Shown here in pieces: positions 25,211 to 37,950 of a stretch of 64,000 nucleotides of DNA (the stretch's first letter is position 1; the number at the start of each line of letters is the position of its first letter). Under the pieces are notes generated by a model. The model made no database searches. It saw only the letters and a list, made by a program, of their open reading frames with translations, and had not been told where the DNA came from. The stretch is from Zygnema cylindricum (lineage: Eukaryota; Streptophyta; Zygnematophyceae; Zygnematales; Zygnemataceae): assembly GCA_037447655.1 (NCBI GenBank), contig JBBHKE010002863.1, forward strand, positions 307,119 to 371,118, given 5' to 3'. A program made the position numbers and the translations under genes.

Positions 25211-25987
25211 TGTTGTCCATAGCCATTTCTAGCCATGGATTCACCCTAGGAAGCACCGCAGACTACCCTAAAAACAGCCTACTTTGGATACACACAGAAT
25301 TCAACAGAATTAACAAAACAAGCTGAAACTACATTTAAAGATATTATCTAGAATATAAAATGATCTCACAAAGTTTCAGACAAAAATAATAAACAGATTG
25401 ATCACATCATCTAGTCAAAGTTGCAGAAAAACAGTCTGCCAGAACTTTGATCAGATAGACTAACTTCACAATGAAGTAAAACACAGACCAGGATCACAAT
25501 AGACCTGAAAGTCTGTGACAATATTAAAAATATAAATAGGAACACACATGAAAAATTTCAGATAATTCCGCTAGGAGATCTGAGAGTAATCCTCAGATAA
25601 AATTTCAAAAAATAACCATAAAACAGTGTTTGGTCCAAAAAGTTCCTATGTCCTAAAATGACGAAGTCCTACAAATATATACAAGAGCTTACTACTGAAT
25701 GTACGGAGGCATATCAGCCGTACGCTATCTAACAGCTACCTCTATTAATGTCGGTATACCCGAATACTTCAAGGTATGGCAAAGTGAGTAAATCTACACT
25801 AATAATTAATTCACAAAAAGACACATCAATGTTCAACCAAATATTTACATCGACGCTTCCGTAAAATCCGCGTACTGAGTATCAACTTGATTAGTCACTT
25901 GAGGACGAAACCACGTCATGAACCTACATCACATATGTACGGTCCACTTAATACCACATTATCAAAATACCATCCTTTGGAAATATC
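25211..25987 (-). mobile_element. Copia-type LTR X, right copy, truncated
   Basis: Nearly identical to 18,878-19,654, with scattered substitutions and equal length. It stops at AAATATC, after which the sequence is unrelated to the left copy, so about 385 bases of the LTR are missing. The words GGCATATCAGCCGTACGC and TTACATCGACGCTTCCG are in both copies. Confidence 0.8.
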
Positions 25988-26814
25988 CTTTGGCATTTTT
26001 GTCGTCATTTGAATGCATTTTGGCGTTTTACCCTTTTTGACCCCCAGGCAAGAGAATCCAACCTAAAAAAAAACTTTTCCAAAATCACCTCGAGGGGTTG
26101 ATTTTGGATCAAGTACCGCCCAAACATCGATTGAAAAACGAACCATGCACGTGCCACACGATTTGTAAAATTTTAGGACGAAAAAGGTCCTCCTATTTTT
26201 CTCCGTGCTTGTCACGTGCATTTACGGAAAAAAATTTGCAGGGGTCTCGGACCTCCAATTTCATTCATGGGGTGCTTTGCAAAATTTTGCGCCGTCGTCG
26301 CCTCTCCCCTCTCCCTCTCACACCATCGCTCTTTTCTCACACTTTTTAAAATGAGACATGACAATAGTGGTATAAAATGAAAGATATTTAAAAAAGAAAT
26401 CTGTCAATTTTTTGGTTTTTTTTTAATGGCAAGTCGAGTGAGAAAAGTAGAAAAAACGAATTCAGAATACCATGGCGGAAAGTTCTTGAATCCGTGACGT
26501 TGTCGTTGTCACAAAAGAGCGTGACGTCACAGTGTCACCAAACCCTAAACGTCTACAATTTCACAAAAATCTAGACGTCTACCACTATCGCTGTTTTTGT
26601 TGGCGTCACCAATCGTCGGAAGTTTCGTAGTCGCCTTCAATCGTCACAATTTGTACCTACGTCTACAACCGTCACATGTCAAAGTTCCGATTTCATTTTC
26701 GCACATTGGGACGCTCTTCAAAGTAGTACGAAGAATCTTCACTACAGTCCAAAATACTTTATCAAAGTACTGATTACATGGGGACACCCCTTTAGTGTTT
26801 TTTTTTTCCACTTA
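25988..26814. other. No gene recognised
   Basis: AT-rich, with repeated GTCACC/GACGTC words and CTCTCCCCTCTCCCTCTC near 26,300. No domain was recognised in the frame at 26,098-26,349. Confidence 0.4.
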
Positions 26815-27070
26815 AGTGCTCGGTCCATGCTTGCAGATAAAGGGCTAGATTTGAAATTGTGGGCTCAAGCACTTAAATGCGTTCTTTATATTAAGAAGAG
26901 AATTGCTTCTAGATCTATTAGCATTACACCTTTTGAGCTTTGGACAAGCGAGAAACCTAATGTTTTGTCACTTTAAGATCTTTGGCAGCAAGTGTTTTAT
27001 TCTAGATTCTTCACAGGATAGATGGAAAATGGATGCTAAGGGCTTACCAAGAATTTTCATAGGGTAGGGG
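26815..27070 (+). pseudogene. Copia integrase/connection fragment
   Basis: The plus strand reads SMLADKGLDLKLWAQALKC, then YIKKRIASRSISITPFELW and TSEKPNVLSL. A stop and frame changes follow, then relics of the RWKM...KGLP segment. It aligns with element E (SMLADRGLDLKFWAEALNC, RWKMEPKGLPGIFMGYD) but lies in opposite orientation and carries stops. No LTR was seen attached. Confidence 0.75.
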
Positions 27071-27290
27071 AACACCTCACTCCCCCCCGCTCTGTTCTTT
27101 TCACCTTCTATCTACCTCTCGTCTTTTCCTCCTCCCTTTCTCTCTCCCTCTCCCTCTCCCTCTCCCTATCCATCTCTTTTTTCCCCCTCAACCACTCCCT
27201 TACTCGTCTACCTCTCCTCCTTTAGTCTTAGTCCCCTAACCCCACCCCCAGCTCCCAGTCTTTTCCCCTCTTTTTTTTTCTCTCTATCCC
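27071..27290. repeat. CT-rich low-complexity tract
   Basis: Pyrimidine-rich sequence with CTCTCCCTCTCCCTCTCC near 27,140-27,165. It separates the integrase fragment from the gag start downstream. Confidence 0.75.
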
Positions 27291-27357
27291 CTATATAATT
27301 GATTTGTATTACAACAATAGTGTCATGTCTCTAGTGAGCCTGTATAAGAGTTGAACT

Positions 27358-30300
27358 ATGAAGGAGCAACTGCTAGTACACCAGAAACTACAAGCCTATG
27401 TTTATAAAGGTGGTAGCATGCTCAATTTTTGTAATGATCTTGCTGGACTTTGTGTTGAACTTAAAGGTGCAGGAAAGGTAGAGAGAGAAAAACATAAAGT
27501 CAATAATCTTATCATGAAACTTCCAGAGGAGTATGAAAATATTGTAAACCGGGTTCAAGAAATACTTGAAAGCCAATGGATTTGGAACTGCGTTGTTGGG
27601 ATGATCTTGGTCCGAGAGAATACTATGGAGCTAAGTCGAGGAAATCTAAGTATTCAAGCACTTGCTACAGGGACAGATAGGAAGAACCAAGATTAAAGGA
27701 AACCTTACAATCCTTTTGGTGGAGGGGGAAGAGAAGGACAAATTGAGGGACCAAGAAAAGGTCCCTCCAAAAAGAGTATGCCATTTTTCCAAGAAGCCCG
27801 GGCACTATTTGGCAGATTGCACTAGATTGGCCGAGCTACAAATGTAAGATGGACACGCGAATTTCAGCCAAAGAGGGAAGAAGAAGGCACTTGTGGCAAC
27901 AGAAACGAATGGAGACAAGGAAGAGACACTCGATGAGGAGTTTGAGGAGCTTCTCCTTCATGAGAAACGAGAAAGAAAATACACGAAGACAAAGATTCTA
28001 AGAAGGCAAAGGTGTGCCTTCGGAGGTAAGAAAGAAACACTTTAGGATAGGTGGATCATTAAATTAAGAGCATTTATGCATATGTGTAGAGATAGAAAAT
28101 GGTTTACAAAACTGAGAAAGATTCCATCCGTAGAGATAGAGTATTGGGATGGGAGAATTGCCACCACTAGCTTAGAGGGATTGTTAGACCTTAAGGTCTT
28201 AGTGGATGGAAAGGTATCTATATTGACCTTGTCAGATATTTTGTATATTCCTTAATGAAACAAAAATCTGATATCTAAACCTGTGTAGAAAAGTGGTGTT
28301 CTTAGCTAGCTTTGAAAATGAGGTTTATTTCATAGCTGAAAAGTGAAGCCAAGGCATGTTTCGGATTGTCTTAAGCAATGAAAAGTGAGAAGTTTTGTAA
28401 TCTAGTGCAAATGAAATGGATATAAAGGGTAAACTTGGATACGTAGTGGGATATGATGAGGATATAAAGGGATATAAAGTCTATGACCTTAACAAAAAAA
28501 ATATAATCTTGGTAAAGAATCTAGTGGTAATGGATGAAGGAAAATTTGTAGACTCTTTCAAATACAACAAAATTGTCAAAATCAAATTTGAAACTGACCA
28601 TGTCTCAAAAACAAAAGATGTACTGGGGGAGACAACTCATCAAGACAATGTAGGTACAACAGAAAGAAAACTTGAAGTGGAAAAAAAGAATCTTCCCACG
28701 TCAGACGAGAGGAGAACAAGCAACAGAACCGGTCTCTATGGATAGGGGAGCCGAGGAGCATCCAAAGAATAATCCGAGGATGCTGTCATTACCAGCAACT
28801 AAATTTGAGGGGGAAAAGAGTAGTAAAAGACTCCAAGAAAAACAGGTAAACATCAAATTAACAAACCCATCACACCTGAATGAGCCTTAAACTAATCCCG
28901 AGGCCATTAATAGTTTTAAAAGTAGTAGATACATGACACCCGAATGAGCCTCAAACTTATCCCGAGGCCATTAATAGTTTTGAAAATAGTAGATAGATGA
29001 CAATAATAGATAGATGACAGATTTTAATGAGGAAATAACATCTATAATGGAAGCTAACACATGAGAATTAGTAGATTGCCCTCCGGATAGAAAACCGATC
29101 CAATGTAAATGGGTTTTTAAGCTAAAATTGAACCCATATAGTTCAATTGAAAGATGTAAAGCTCGGTTAGTAGCAAAGGATTACATACAAAAAGAGGGGA
29201 TAGATTATGAGGAGATCTTCGCGCCGGTAGTTAGATTTCCTTCGGTCATAATAATCCTTACTCTGGCAGCAGCTGAAAACATGGAGGTTCACCAAATGGA
29301 TATAAAAACAACTTTTCGTCACGGAGAATTGGAGGAAGAAATCTTGATGAAGCAACCGGAAGGTTTTTGTGGAGAATGGACAAAGGAATAAAACGTGCAA
29401 ATTGATAAAGTCTTTGTATGGACTTAAGCAAGCACCATGACAATGGAACATCAAGTTGGATGATTTTTTGACCAACCTTCGAAACATCTGAATTAGTTCC
29501 ACCCATTTTATCTATTTGTTTAAAGATGAGAATGGTGTAATTTTTGTTGGTATCTATGTTGATAATCGATTAGTCTTGAGTAAATCAATTGAAAAGATCA
29601 ATAAGTTAAAGAAGGATTTGAGGAGTCAGTTTGATGTGAAGGACCTAGGAGAGGCTAGATATATTATAAGAATTCAGAAGGAAAGAGATAAAGAAAAGAA
29701 AATGATAAAATGGAATCAGAAAGACGCAATAGGAAACATGTTGGAAAGGTTTTAGATGGAGAAAGCCAACAGTTCCTCTACTCAACTAGACTTAAGGTGT
29801 CTGAGTGCAGCTTAGAGAGAATAATGGTAATCCTAGATGATCAAATCGATGAAGAAGAGAGAGAGTTAATTAAACACGTTATTTAAAGATAGATCGTATG
29901 GAGTTTAATTTACTTTATGAATTGTACCTGTCCGCACATAGCGGCAACTATCGAAGTTCTAAGTAAGAGCCTATATGATCCTAGGAAGAGAGAAAGGGAG
30001 GCAGCAAAGAGAGTAATGAGATACTTGGTGAGAACCAAGGATCTATAGTTGCATTTGGGCGGGGAAAATAATGACATCACCACTTGGATTAATGCCAGCT
30101 ATGGAGATGTGCCAATGAGAAGATACACTTTGGGGTATGCTTTTGCAAATTAGGTCTAGAGCTTGTTGTTGGAGAAGGAAGAACCAAAAGATTCTATCTC
30201 AATCCACTAAAGAGGCTGAATACATGGCCTCTTATGCTAAAGTAAAAGAATTAATGTGGGTCAAATCCTTGCTCCTAGAGCTTAGATTTATAAAAAGTGG

Positions 30301-30545
30301 TGTACAAAGTGTGTAGTGTGATGACCAAGCTGCCATCGCAATTGCAACAAATCCTAAGCATCACTTTAAAGCTAAACACATGGATATCAAGTTAAGCTTT
30401 ATAAGGGAGAATTTTGAGAATAAAATTATTAAATTGGAATACAACTCTGATGGGGAAATGGTGGCGGATATGATGAGAAACTTTTTGGCTTCTCCAAAAC
30501 AATTATTTTGTAGAGAAAAGTATGGATTGAAACTTAAAAGTGACT
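27358..30545 (+). pseudogene. Decayed copia gag-pol, internally deleted
   Basis: Gag from 27,358 (LQAYVYKGGSMLNFCNDLA, VNNLIMKLPEEYENIVNRV) is followed by a zinc knuckle remnant CHFSKKPGHYLADC near 27,780. Relics of the protease region (about 28,050-28,260) lead directly into the connection region LGYVVGYDEDIKGYKVYDL (28,434 on), so the integrase core is deleted. The RT holds RCKARLVAKDYIQKEGIDYE, then HQMDIKTTFRHGEL and GIYVDNRLVLS, with Asn replacing the second catalytic Asp of YVDD. The RNase H relic runs from about 29,940 to the end LFCREKYGLKLK at about 30,500-30,540. Many stops and frameshifts are present. It is closer to element C (32-41 kb) than to E. No LTR was recognised on either side. 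Confidence 0.75.
28869..28999. repeat. Two-copy tandem repeat inside the copia remnant (~64 bp)
   Basis: CACACCTGAATGAGCC...CCCGAGGCCATTAATAG is followed directly by GACACCCGAATGAGCC...CCCGAGGCCATTAATAG. The second copy adds a partial third, AGTAGATAGATGAC. This is a local duplication in dead element sequence. Confidence 0.75.
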
Positions 30546-32039
30546 AATAAGTAAGCAGAGTGTTGAAAAATAATTTTAAGGTCACCAATTTATTTCTTAT
30601 ACTCTAGATAGGACAGAGAGAGTTAGGCGGAGAGCCACCATGGATCCCTCCTTAGCAAACAAGCTCTAACGATAAGTTATGCTAAACGTGAACTTCATGA
30701 AAGAATAAAATGCTAAATAAGAACTGATCAAAAGATTTTTATACTAAGAAAACTGGCAAGATAATTTTTTTGTTGTCTCACCATTTAAACTAAATAAAAC
30801 AATTGCATTTTTTCAATGGATGTAATCTTTGTATAAATTAAATTGTTTGAGAATTAATTAATGCTTACATAATTTGCACTAAACCACTCATGTGAGATTA
30901 AAAAATTCCAGAATAAGAAATTAATGTACATTTTTTCACGTATAAAAATTTAATTCATCTTCTCCACTCACCTTTTCCCCAAACTCCAAATCCCTCCCCT
31001 CCAAATTTCCGACTTGAAACGCCGCAAAAATCCTCTCCCAAATTTCTTTCGAAAATTTTGTTTAGTGAATATCCTAAACATTCTTCCTCCTCCCCTTTGG
31101 CTAAATTATTCCATTCCACCGGTATAGAGCACTATAACGCCACCTCCTCTCATCGCAGGGGTCCAGCCCAGTCCAGCGCCTCCTCCTCCCCTCACAAGGG
31201 TCCACCCTATCCCTCTCCCTCCTCCTCCTCCTCCTCCTCCTTCGCCTCCTCCTCCTCCTGCTGCATAGTCCATAGTCCAGGCAAGTCTAATGCGCGCCAA
31301 TCACGAAATGACAACAAGCTACTTAAAATTACTAAAGGTAAGAGTGACACTTAAACACTTGTAAACGAATGTAAGATCGAATCAAACTGACGCACATAAA
31401 ACACAACATGAACCGGTACAAATAAAGTGCTCAACAAAATGAAACGCTAATTTCACAATGATCCTAACATTTTGCACATTACTCACATTTTGCACATTAC
31501 TCTGAAAGAGGAGGAGAGGGAGGAGGGCACGCTTAAGGAGGAGAGATACTGGAGGACTAAGATGGGGGCTAGGAAAGGGAGGAGGAACAAGGAAGGGAGG
31601 GGAGGGAGGAGGTGAAGATTTTGGAGGAGCAAAGGGAGGAGGGGGGCTAGGAGAGGGATAAACACGAGGAGAGGAGGGGCTATGAGAGGGAAATGGTGGA
31701 GGTGAGCGAGAAGAGAGGGAAAGAGGAAGTGGCGATCATGAAGGTGGAGTGGAGAAAAGAGGAGGCGGTGGTGATCGCAACACAACAAAACAATAAAAGG
31801 AGACAAATTTTAATTAATCACACCATGTGATTCAGCGAAGGTTTCACAATTATTTTCGAGGTAGTGAACAAATTATTACTTATCCTTGCACGTTTTTATG
31901 ACATATGGTCATGTGAAAAGTAAGGATGGTCGAGGTTGAGAGGAAGATAAAAAAACGGAAAAAGAGTAGGCTATGGTTGAGTTGGGATGTGAGAGAAGGT
32001 TATTAGGAAGCAAATTGGTTGGAGGAGAGAGTGGTGGAG
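30546..32039. other. Spacer with simple-sequence tracts
   Basis: No recognised gene. It includes a (TCC)n run at about 31,212-31,258 and a GGAGGA-rich tract at about 31,500-31,770. A 98-codon frame (31,058-31,354) is Ser/Pro-rich because of the TCC run and has no other support. Confidence 0.5.
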
Positions 32040-33030
32040 TGCAATTATGAGACCTCCATTCATACTCACAATAGGCAACTCACCCGAAGCCTTTCGGATA
32101 GCCTGAATCCTTTTCTCTTTGGACAACTATGACTGCCATCGTAACACACATATGACTAACTTAACTTCACCCTAGTGAAGGCAAGACTCACTTGAGTCTA
32201 ACACAAAAAGAATCAAGCACTTTTCTCCCCTGAGTAGTAAATTATGAATGGCCAAAGATGACCTATAAATACAGATGGCCTTAGGGAGAGAGGCAGCTAC
32301 CTCTAAAATGTCTAAGTCCTAAATCACTCTCTAAACCCCCTTCAACTAAAGTACGGTACCAATCACAAGATGTGCCAGAGTACTCTCCGTACGGCCACTG
32401 TAGGACATGGCTATAAAAGTGACACCTGCCACATCCAAACTTGTTGTGATGCTCCCCGAAGATTTCGCAAGTTATTGAGATGTTGCCGCGTGTTATCATG
32501 TGTGAATGTGACCGCAAACCGCCAAAGCGGCCTTTCCGCGAAGTCGGCTCGCACCATGGTCGTCCAATCCGGAGTCGGCTTTTGATACAATACGTCAAAA
32601 CAAATGTCTATAACATTTGTTTCATCCGATACATAAAGTACAACTACATCTATGCCGTGTATTCCGTTCATCCAATTAAATGGTATTTCCTACGTGTACA
32701 AGCTTAAATAGTTTTGACATCCTATATATCTTACCACAGTTCCTAGACTATAGGACAAAGTTAACTGCTACTTTCACGAACGATAAGTACCAAGATCAAA
32801 TCCTAGGTCCGTGAAACCTTTTTGGTAAATTTAACAACTTCTCTTTCCTGTCTCCTTTAGACAACATAGACAGCCATAGCCCTACCTCCCTCTCCGATCT
32901 TGAAAGATTGCGACAAGTGTCAGGACTTGAGAGAGGAGTTAGAGGCAGGTTGATTATGCTTCTTTTTTGTCTCTCTATTTTACAACCTACAGACCTATTA
33001 AATACTTAAAGAAAACAGCTAGTTTCTACA
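32040..33030 (-). mobile_element. 3' LTR of copia element C
   Basis: Direct-repeat partner of 40,013-41,112. It starts TGCAATTATGAGACC and ends AGTTTCTACA (TG...CA), and on the minus strand follows a purine tract AAATAAGGGGAG next to the RNase H end. Shared words include AGAGAGAGGC(A/C)GCTACC, CTAAGTCCTAAA, GAGAGGAGTTAGAGGCAG and TGCTTCTTTTTT. The two LTRs are clearly diverged, so the insertion is old. Confidence 0.8.
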
Positions 33031-35950
33031 CTCCCCTTATTTTCTACTCACCTTTCAGTTTGAGACCACATTTTTCTCTACAAAAAGTTTATTTTGGAGA
33101 TGGTAAAGGCTTGGTCATCATGTTTGCTACCATTTCATTGTTTGGTGTGAACTATAAACTTATGATTCTATCCTCTACTTTCTTTTTAACAAAACTAAGT
33201 CTGATGTCCATGTGTTTTGCTTTAAAGTGATGTTTAGGATTGGCAACAATTCCAATGAGTGCATGATTATCACAAAATATTTTTTGCACACCATGTTTAA
33301 GATGACCAAGCTCATCGAGCAAAGACTTCACCCACATCAATTCCTTTACAGCAAAGCAAGAGGCCATGTGCTCAGCGTCCATGTTAGACTTGCAATAATC
33401 ATTTATTGTTTGCTGCTGTAGCAACAAGCCTCATCACCCACATGTAATACATATCCATAAGTACACCTCCTTATAGGAGCATCCCCATAATTGGCATCAC
33501 TCTAAATGGTGATGTCAATGTTGTCCCCACCCAAATGTAGCCATAGATCCTTAGTCCCTACTAGATATTTGAGAGCTCAATTAGTTGCCTCCCAATCTCT
33601 TTTGGTGGGAACATTCAAACTTCTACTCAATACTCCTATTGCTCCAGCTAAATCTGGCCTCGTACAGTTCATAAAGTAGATTAAACTTCCCAAAACGTGA
33701 CTGTAAGGAATTGTATGCTTGAAATTTTTATCTTCAAGTCCTAACTCATCATCTTAAAGTATAACTCTTTCTTCCACACTCCCCTCACTTCCCTTTGTTA
33801 TCTCCATGGGAGTTGTACAACTATTAGCCTAATTTATTTGGAATCTTTCCAAAATATTCCAAATGGCCTCTTTCTAAGTTAATCTGATTATCTTCCTATC
33901 TCTGTCTCTCTCTACCTAAATTCCAAAAATATACTTTACCTCTCCCATATTTTTCATCTAAAATCTCCGTTTTAGATTTGTTTTGACTTTATTAATCTTG
34001 TACATGGATTTACTTAAAATTAACAAATCATAAACATAAATTGCAATAAAATTGATTCATTCCTCATCTTCAAACAGGTAAATTGAATGATCTGAGCTGA
34101 TTCTTATATATCCCAAATTCGTGAGAATTTCATTGAGTTTTTTGTTCCATTGTTGAGGCGCTTGTTTCAAGCCATATAGAGATTTGATCAATCGGCATAC
34201 CTTCCTCTCTTCTCAGTGTTCCACAAAACCTTCAGGGTTCCGCATGAGGATCTCTTCTAGCTCTCCATGGAGGAAGGTTGTTTTTATGTCCAACTGGTGC
34301 ACCTCTATGTCTTCTACAGCCGCTAGACTTAGAAGTATTTGGAATGAGGGAAACTTGACGACTGGAGCAAAGGTCTCCTCTTTATCTATTCCATCTTTTT
34401 GTGTAAATCCTCTTGCGATTAACTAGGCCTTGTAGTGCTCAATGGTGTTATCTGGGTTCAGTTTCAGCTTGAATACCCATTTGTATCCTATCAACTTTCG
34501 GTTAGGTGGACAATCCACCAACTCCCAAGTATAGGCCGCCATGATTGAGGCCATTTCCTCTTTAATGGCTGTTTCTTATCGATTTCTCTCCGAAAAGTTA
34601 ATCGCCTCTTTGTAAGTCTGAGGTATATCCGGATGAGATATTCTAGTTACCTTGTTGTTAACTTGTTTTCTTGCAACCTTTTGCTACTCCTCCTTCCTCC
34701 CTCAAAGTCTACCACTAGTATAAATGGCTCGCTTAGGTTCTGTCTAGCACTTTCAACTTCTCCCCTCCCACTTGGATCCTGTTCCATTTCCACCATGTCT
34801 TCCACTTCTAATGTCTTTTGCGATATCACTATTTGCTCATTTTTGGTCTGGTTTGTATTTGCAAGATCATCATCTTCTCAGAAACGTGAAAGTCATCAGA
34901 ATTTTCTGACTCAAACCGGATTTTGACTAACTTTGAATACTTTAAGGGATCTATAGACTTTTTTTCATTCATCACCAGTAGATGTTTTACTAGAAATACA
35001 TCTTATCTCTTAAGATGAAAGACTCTATACCCCTTTACATCTTTATATTAGAAGATATCATGGTTTTCCTTTCGCATCTAATTTCCAATTTGACAGGTCT
35101 GTTTCTACACAGAAAACTTGGCTCCTGAAAACCTTTAAGTGCGAAACATTTGGTTTTTAGGTATTTGATCTTTTATTGTCAAAGTCAGATTTCTATTCTT
35201 GAGATATTCTGCACAATTCATTGCTTCGGACCAAAATCTCTTTCGTATTTTCTTATGCAACAACATGCTCTTGGCACTATCACTAAGAGTCATATGTAAC
35301 CTCTCGGCTACACCATTCTACTGAGGATTTTTAGGGACTTTCTTTTGGTGTTGCACTCCATCTTCTCTCATAAAATCCTCAAACTGATTTGAGGTACACT
35401 CCCCTCCAATATCACCCCTTAGTCTCTTAATAAGGGTTTCATGCAGTTTCTCACTCCATGTTCTATATTCCTTAATTACTTGCGGAGCCTCGGATTTATT
35501 TTTTTGACAATACACTCTTGAGTACCAAGACCAATTGTTGGTGATAAACATCATAAACCTCTTACCTCCAAGTGAGGGCACTTTGGTCGGTCCCCATATA
35601 TCACTATATACCAAGTTTAACACTTTTTCTCCTTTATAAGTGGCTATTTTTGAAAGTGGTAACTTGTGTGCCTTCCGTTGAGCACATCCACTACAGTCAT
35701 TTAGATTTTCATTTTCTCCAAAATGAATCCCTTCCACTTCCCCCAATTTTTTGATTTTTTTCAATATATATAAATGCACATGTTAAAGTCTCTTATGCCA
35801 TAAGATATTATCATGAACTCCATCATAATAAAGTTTATATTTTTCATTGCTTAAGATCAGCCTAAATATCCCTAGGCTTACCTTTTCAGCAATGACATAC
35901 ACTTCCTCCTCAAAGCTTGCAGTAAAGATTTACTTTCTAGTGTTAGTGTC
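33031..35950 (-). pseudogene. Copia element C: integrase, RT and RNase H, decayed
   Basis: Read on the minus strand from the high end. The integrase zinc region CSGCAQRKAHKLPL and core YSDIWGPTKVPSLGG with RGDIGGECTSNQFEDFM lie at 35,318-35,779. Connection and RT relics follow at about 33,960-35,100, with a recognisable polymerase segment near 34,190-34,480. RNase H relics occur at 33,500-33,700, and at 33,152-33,427 the frame reads MDAEHMASCFAVKELMWVKS, then FCDNHALIGIVANP, HFKAKHMDIRLS. The frame is broken many times. A substitution-rich copy like this cannot be active. Confidence 0.75.
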
Positions 35951-35954
35951 AAAA

Positions 35955-36985
35955 CCCTTATCATCTAACACAGATGTGGAGATGACGTTTTTGTTCACTT
36001 CACGAATGAATAGCACATCCGAGATTGTAACTATGGATGTCTCTCCTTCCACAAATACTTTCTGATCTACCTATCCTACAAAAATAGTAGTGACTACTGT
36101 CCCATCCCTATATTCTTTCCCTACGATGGGAATCTTTCTCAATATTGTAAACATGTATTTGTCCTTCCACGTATGCATAGAGGCTTCTGAATCCACAATC
36201 GAGCATGCTTCACCTTTTAATCTACCATATGCACATTTCTCCATTCGTGGAATTTTGACCTCAGTTTTTGCCTCCAACTCCTCGACCAACAAGAGCTCAT
36301 CCTCCTCGTCCTCAGATTCCTCCTCATGTACTCACGTCACTAGGGCATTTGTTTTCCTCTTAGAGGTCTATCAGTTTGCCCATCCTTTAACTGAAGCTTG
36401 GTTAGCTTAAAACACTCCGCCATATAGTGTCATGGTTTCTTGCACAAATGACACAACTATGTTTTCATCTAACCCTTATCATCTAACACAGACGTTTAGA
36501 TAAGGTTTTTGTCTAACTCTGGGATAAACTACACATCAGAGAATGTCACTATGAATATCTTTCCCTGCACTAAGACTTTCAGACTACCGATCCCACCATA
36601 GTAGTAGTGACTACCCTCCCATCCCCCAAACTCTATCTCTACAGTGGGAGTCTTTTTGATATTAGTGAACAGATGTTTGTATTTACACATGTGTTCGAAG
36701 GCACCCGAATCCACAATCGAACCTCCTTCACCTTTTAATCCTCAAAAGGCACATTTCAGATTTTGTGGAATTTCGACCTCCGTTTTTGTCTCCAACTCCT
36801 CATCCAACAACAGCTTATAGTATTTGTCTTGAGATTCCTCCTCATGTACTTGCGTTACAAAAGCCTTTTTTTTTCTCTCAAAGATCCACCGATCTGCCCC
36901 TCTTTTAACCGTAGTTTTGTTAGCTAAAAGCACTCAGCCATATAGTGCCTTGGTTTCTTACAAAAATGACACAGCCCTATGGGAG
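35955..36985 (-). pseudogene. Duplicated zinc-knuckle/protease module of element C
   Basis: Two tandem units with a ~518-bp period start at CCCTTATCATCTAACACAGA, positions 35,955 and 36,473. On the minus strand each encodes a CX2CX4HX4C relic (C-H-L-C near 36,440 and the equivalent near 36,960), then an acidic linker (ELEAKTEVKIPR, ELETKTEVEIP), then a protease start (SIVDSEASMHT in one, MDSGAFEHMCKYKHLFT in the other). The second keeps the Asp-Ser-Gly catalytic triplet. The first has Asp-Ser-Glu. A third related module lies at about 38,840-39,150. Confidence 0.75.
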
Positions 36986-37800
36986 CCCTCGGTCCCAACT
37001 CATTAGACTGATTTTTTTGCAACCCCCCTCTGTAGTTTTTGACCGGTTTTTTCTTAAATCCTTGTTCCTCTTATCGGTCCTTGCTACCAAGGCTTGTCCA
37101 CTCTTTGCTTCCCTTCGAATATCTATCATATTCTCTAGAATGATAATCATCCCTACCAGATAATTTTATATCCACGTTGAGTCTGACAAGTTCTACACTC
37201 GTTTAACTATATTTTCGAACTCATCGGGTAACTTCATAAGCAAACAGTTAACCTTTTTTTTTCAGTTTCTACTTTTCCAACACTCTCTAGTTTCATGAAA
37301 AGTGTTGCGAGCTCATTACAAAAGTCTAACATCTCCCCCCCCTTGTATACATATGCGTCTATTTTTTTGGATCAGCCAACTATTGTTGCTCAATTATACA
37401 ACTTCGGTACATCTCTATGAGAGCCACCTATAGATTAGATGCTCTTTCTACGTGCAAATGACGAGATGTTACTCATTTATACCACTTCGGTACATCTCTA
37501 TGACTGCCACCTATAGATCACATGCTCTTTCTACTTGCAAATGAGGAGATACAACTCTTTCAGTAAGATTGCGGAGTATGAAGTATTTTGCTGCCATGTT
37601 ATTGTAATGCCATGAATCAATATCATTTTCTTCATTCCTCGCAATAGGTGACATAAAAGCGGATCCGGTTGGTATAAGTATTGCAATCTGTGTGTTGTCT
37701 CCATTTCCTTCCCAGTGTCTATCATAATACTCTCCCCATCGTCACTGTTATTTGGTGGAGCTGGATATGCCATTTTGGTAAACTTGGTGTTGCAAACCCT
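36986..37800 (-). pseudogene. Copia element C: inner gag copy
   Basis: Minus-strand relic of gag. The segment around 37,200-37,350 corresponds to AYVYKGG.MLDFCNE and NCLLMKLPDE of the outer gag copy at 39,378-39,575, with an extra indel in a T run. The N-terminal gag part lies near 37,530-37,770 (MAYPAPPNNSDDGESI start). It sits directly downstream, on the minus strand, of the primer-binding site at 37,936-37,950. Stops and frameshifts are present. Confidence 0.65.
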
Positions 37801-37935
37801 AGAGGAATACCCAGGCTAGATGGACGCCTCACTTGTCCACTCACTATCCCTCAAAAACATTTCTCACATAGAGCTCCTATCATCATACTCTCTAAGTTTA
37901 TCAAGCCAGTTCCATTTAAGATGGGCACCCTTGAG

Positions 37936-37950
37936 GGTGGGCCCATAACT
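37936..37950 (-). other. Primer-binding site relic, initiator tRNA-Met anticodon arm
   Basis: The plus strand reads GGTGGGCCCATAACT, next to an LTR end that starts TGCAACTATG at 37,951. The minus strand is therefore complementary to GGUGGGCCCAUAAC of plant initiator tRNA-Met (anticodon CAU in the middle). The partner site at 39,998-40,012 matches over all 15 bases. The tRNA sequence is from general knowledge, not checked here. Confidence 0.65.

Noticed and set aside
25110-25236. Start of a gene at MARNGYGQQ
   Set aside because: Those codons belong to LTR X. The identical nine-codon stretch occurs in the left LTR copy with different following sequence. The pol frame simply runs through the LTR edge.
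31058-31354. Ser/Pro-rich 98-codon protein
   Set aside because: Mostly encoded by a (TCC)n run. No conserved sequence outside it.
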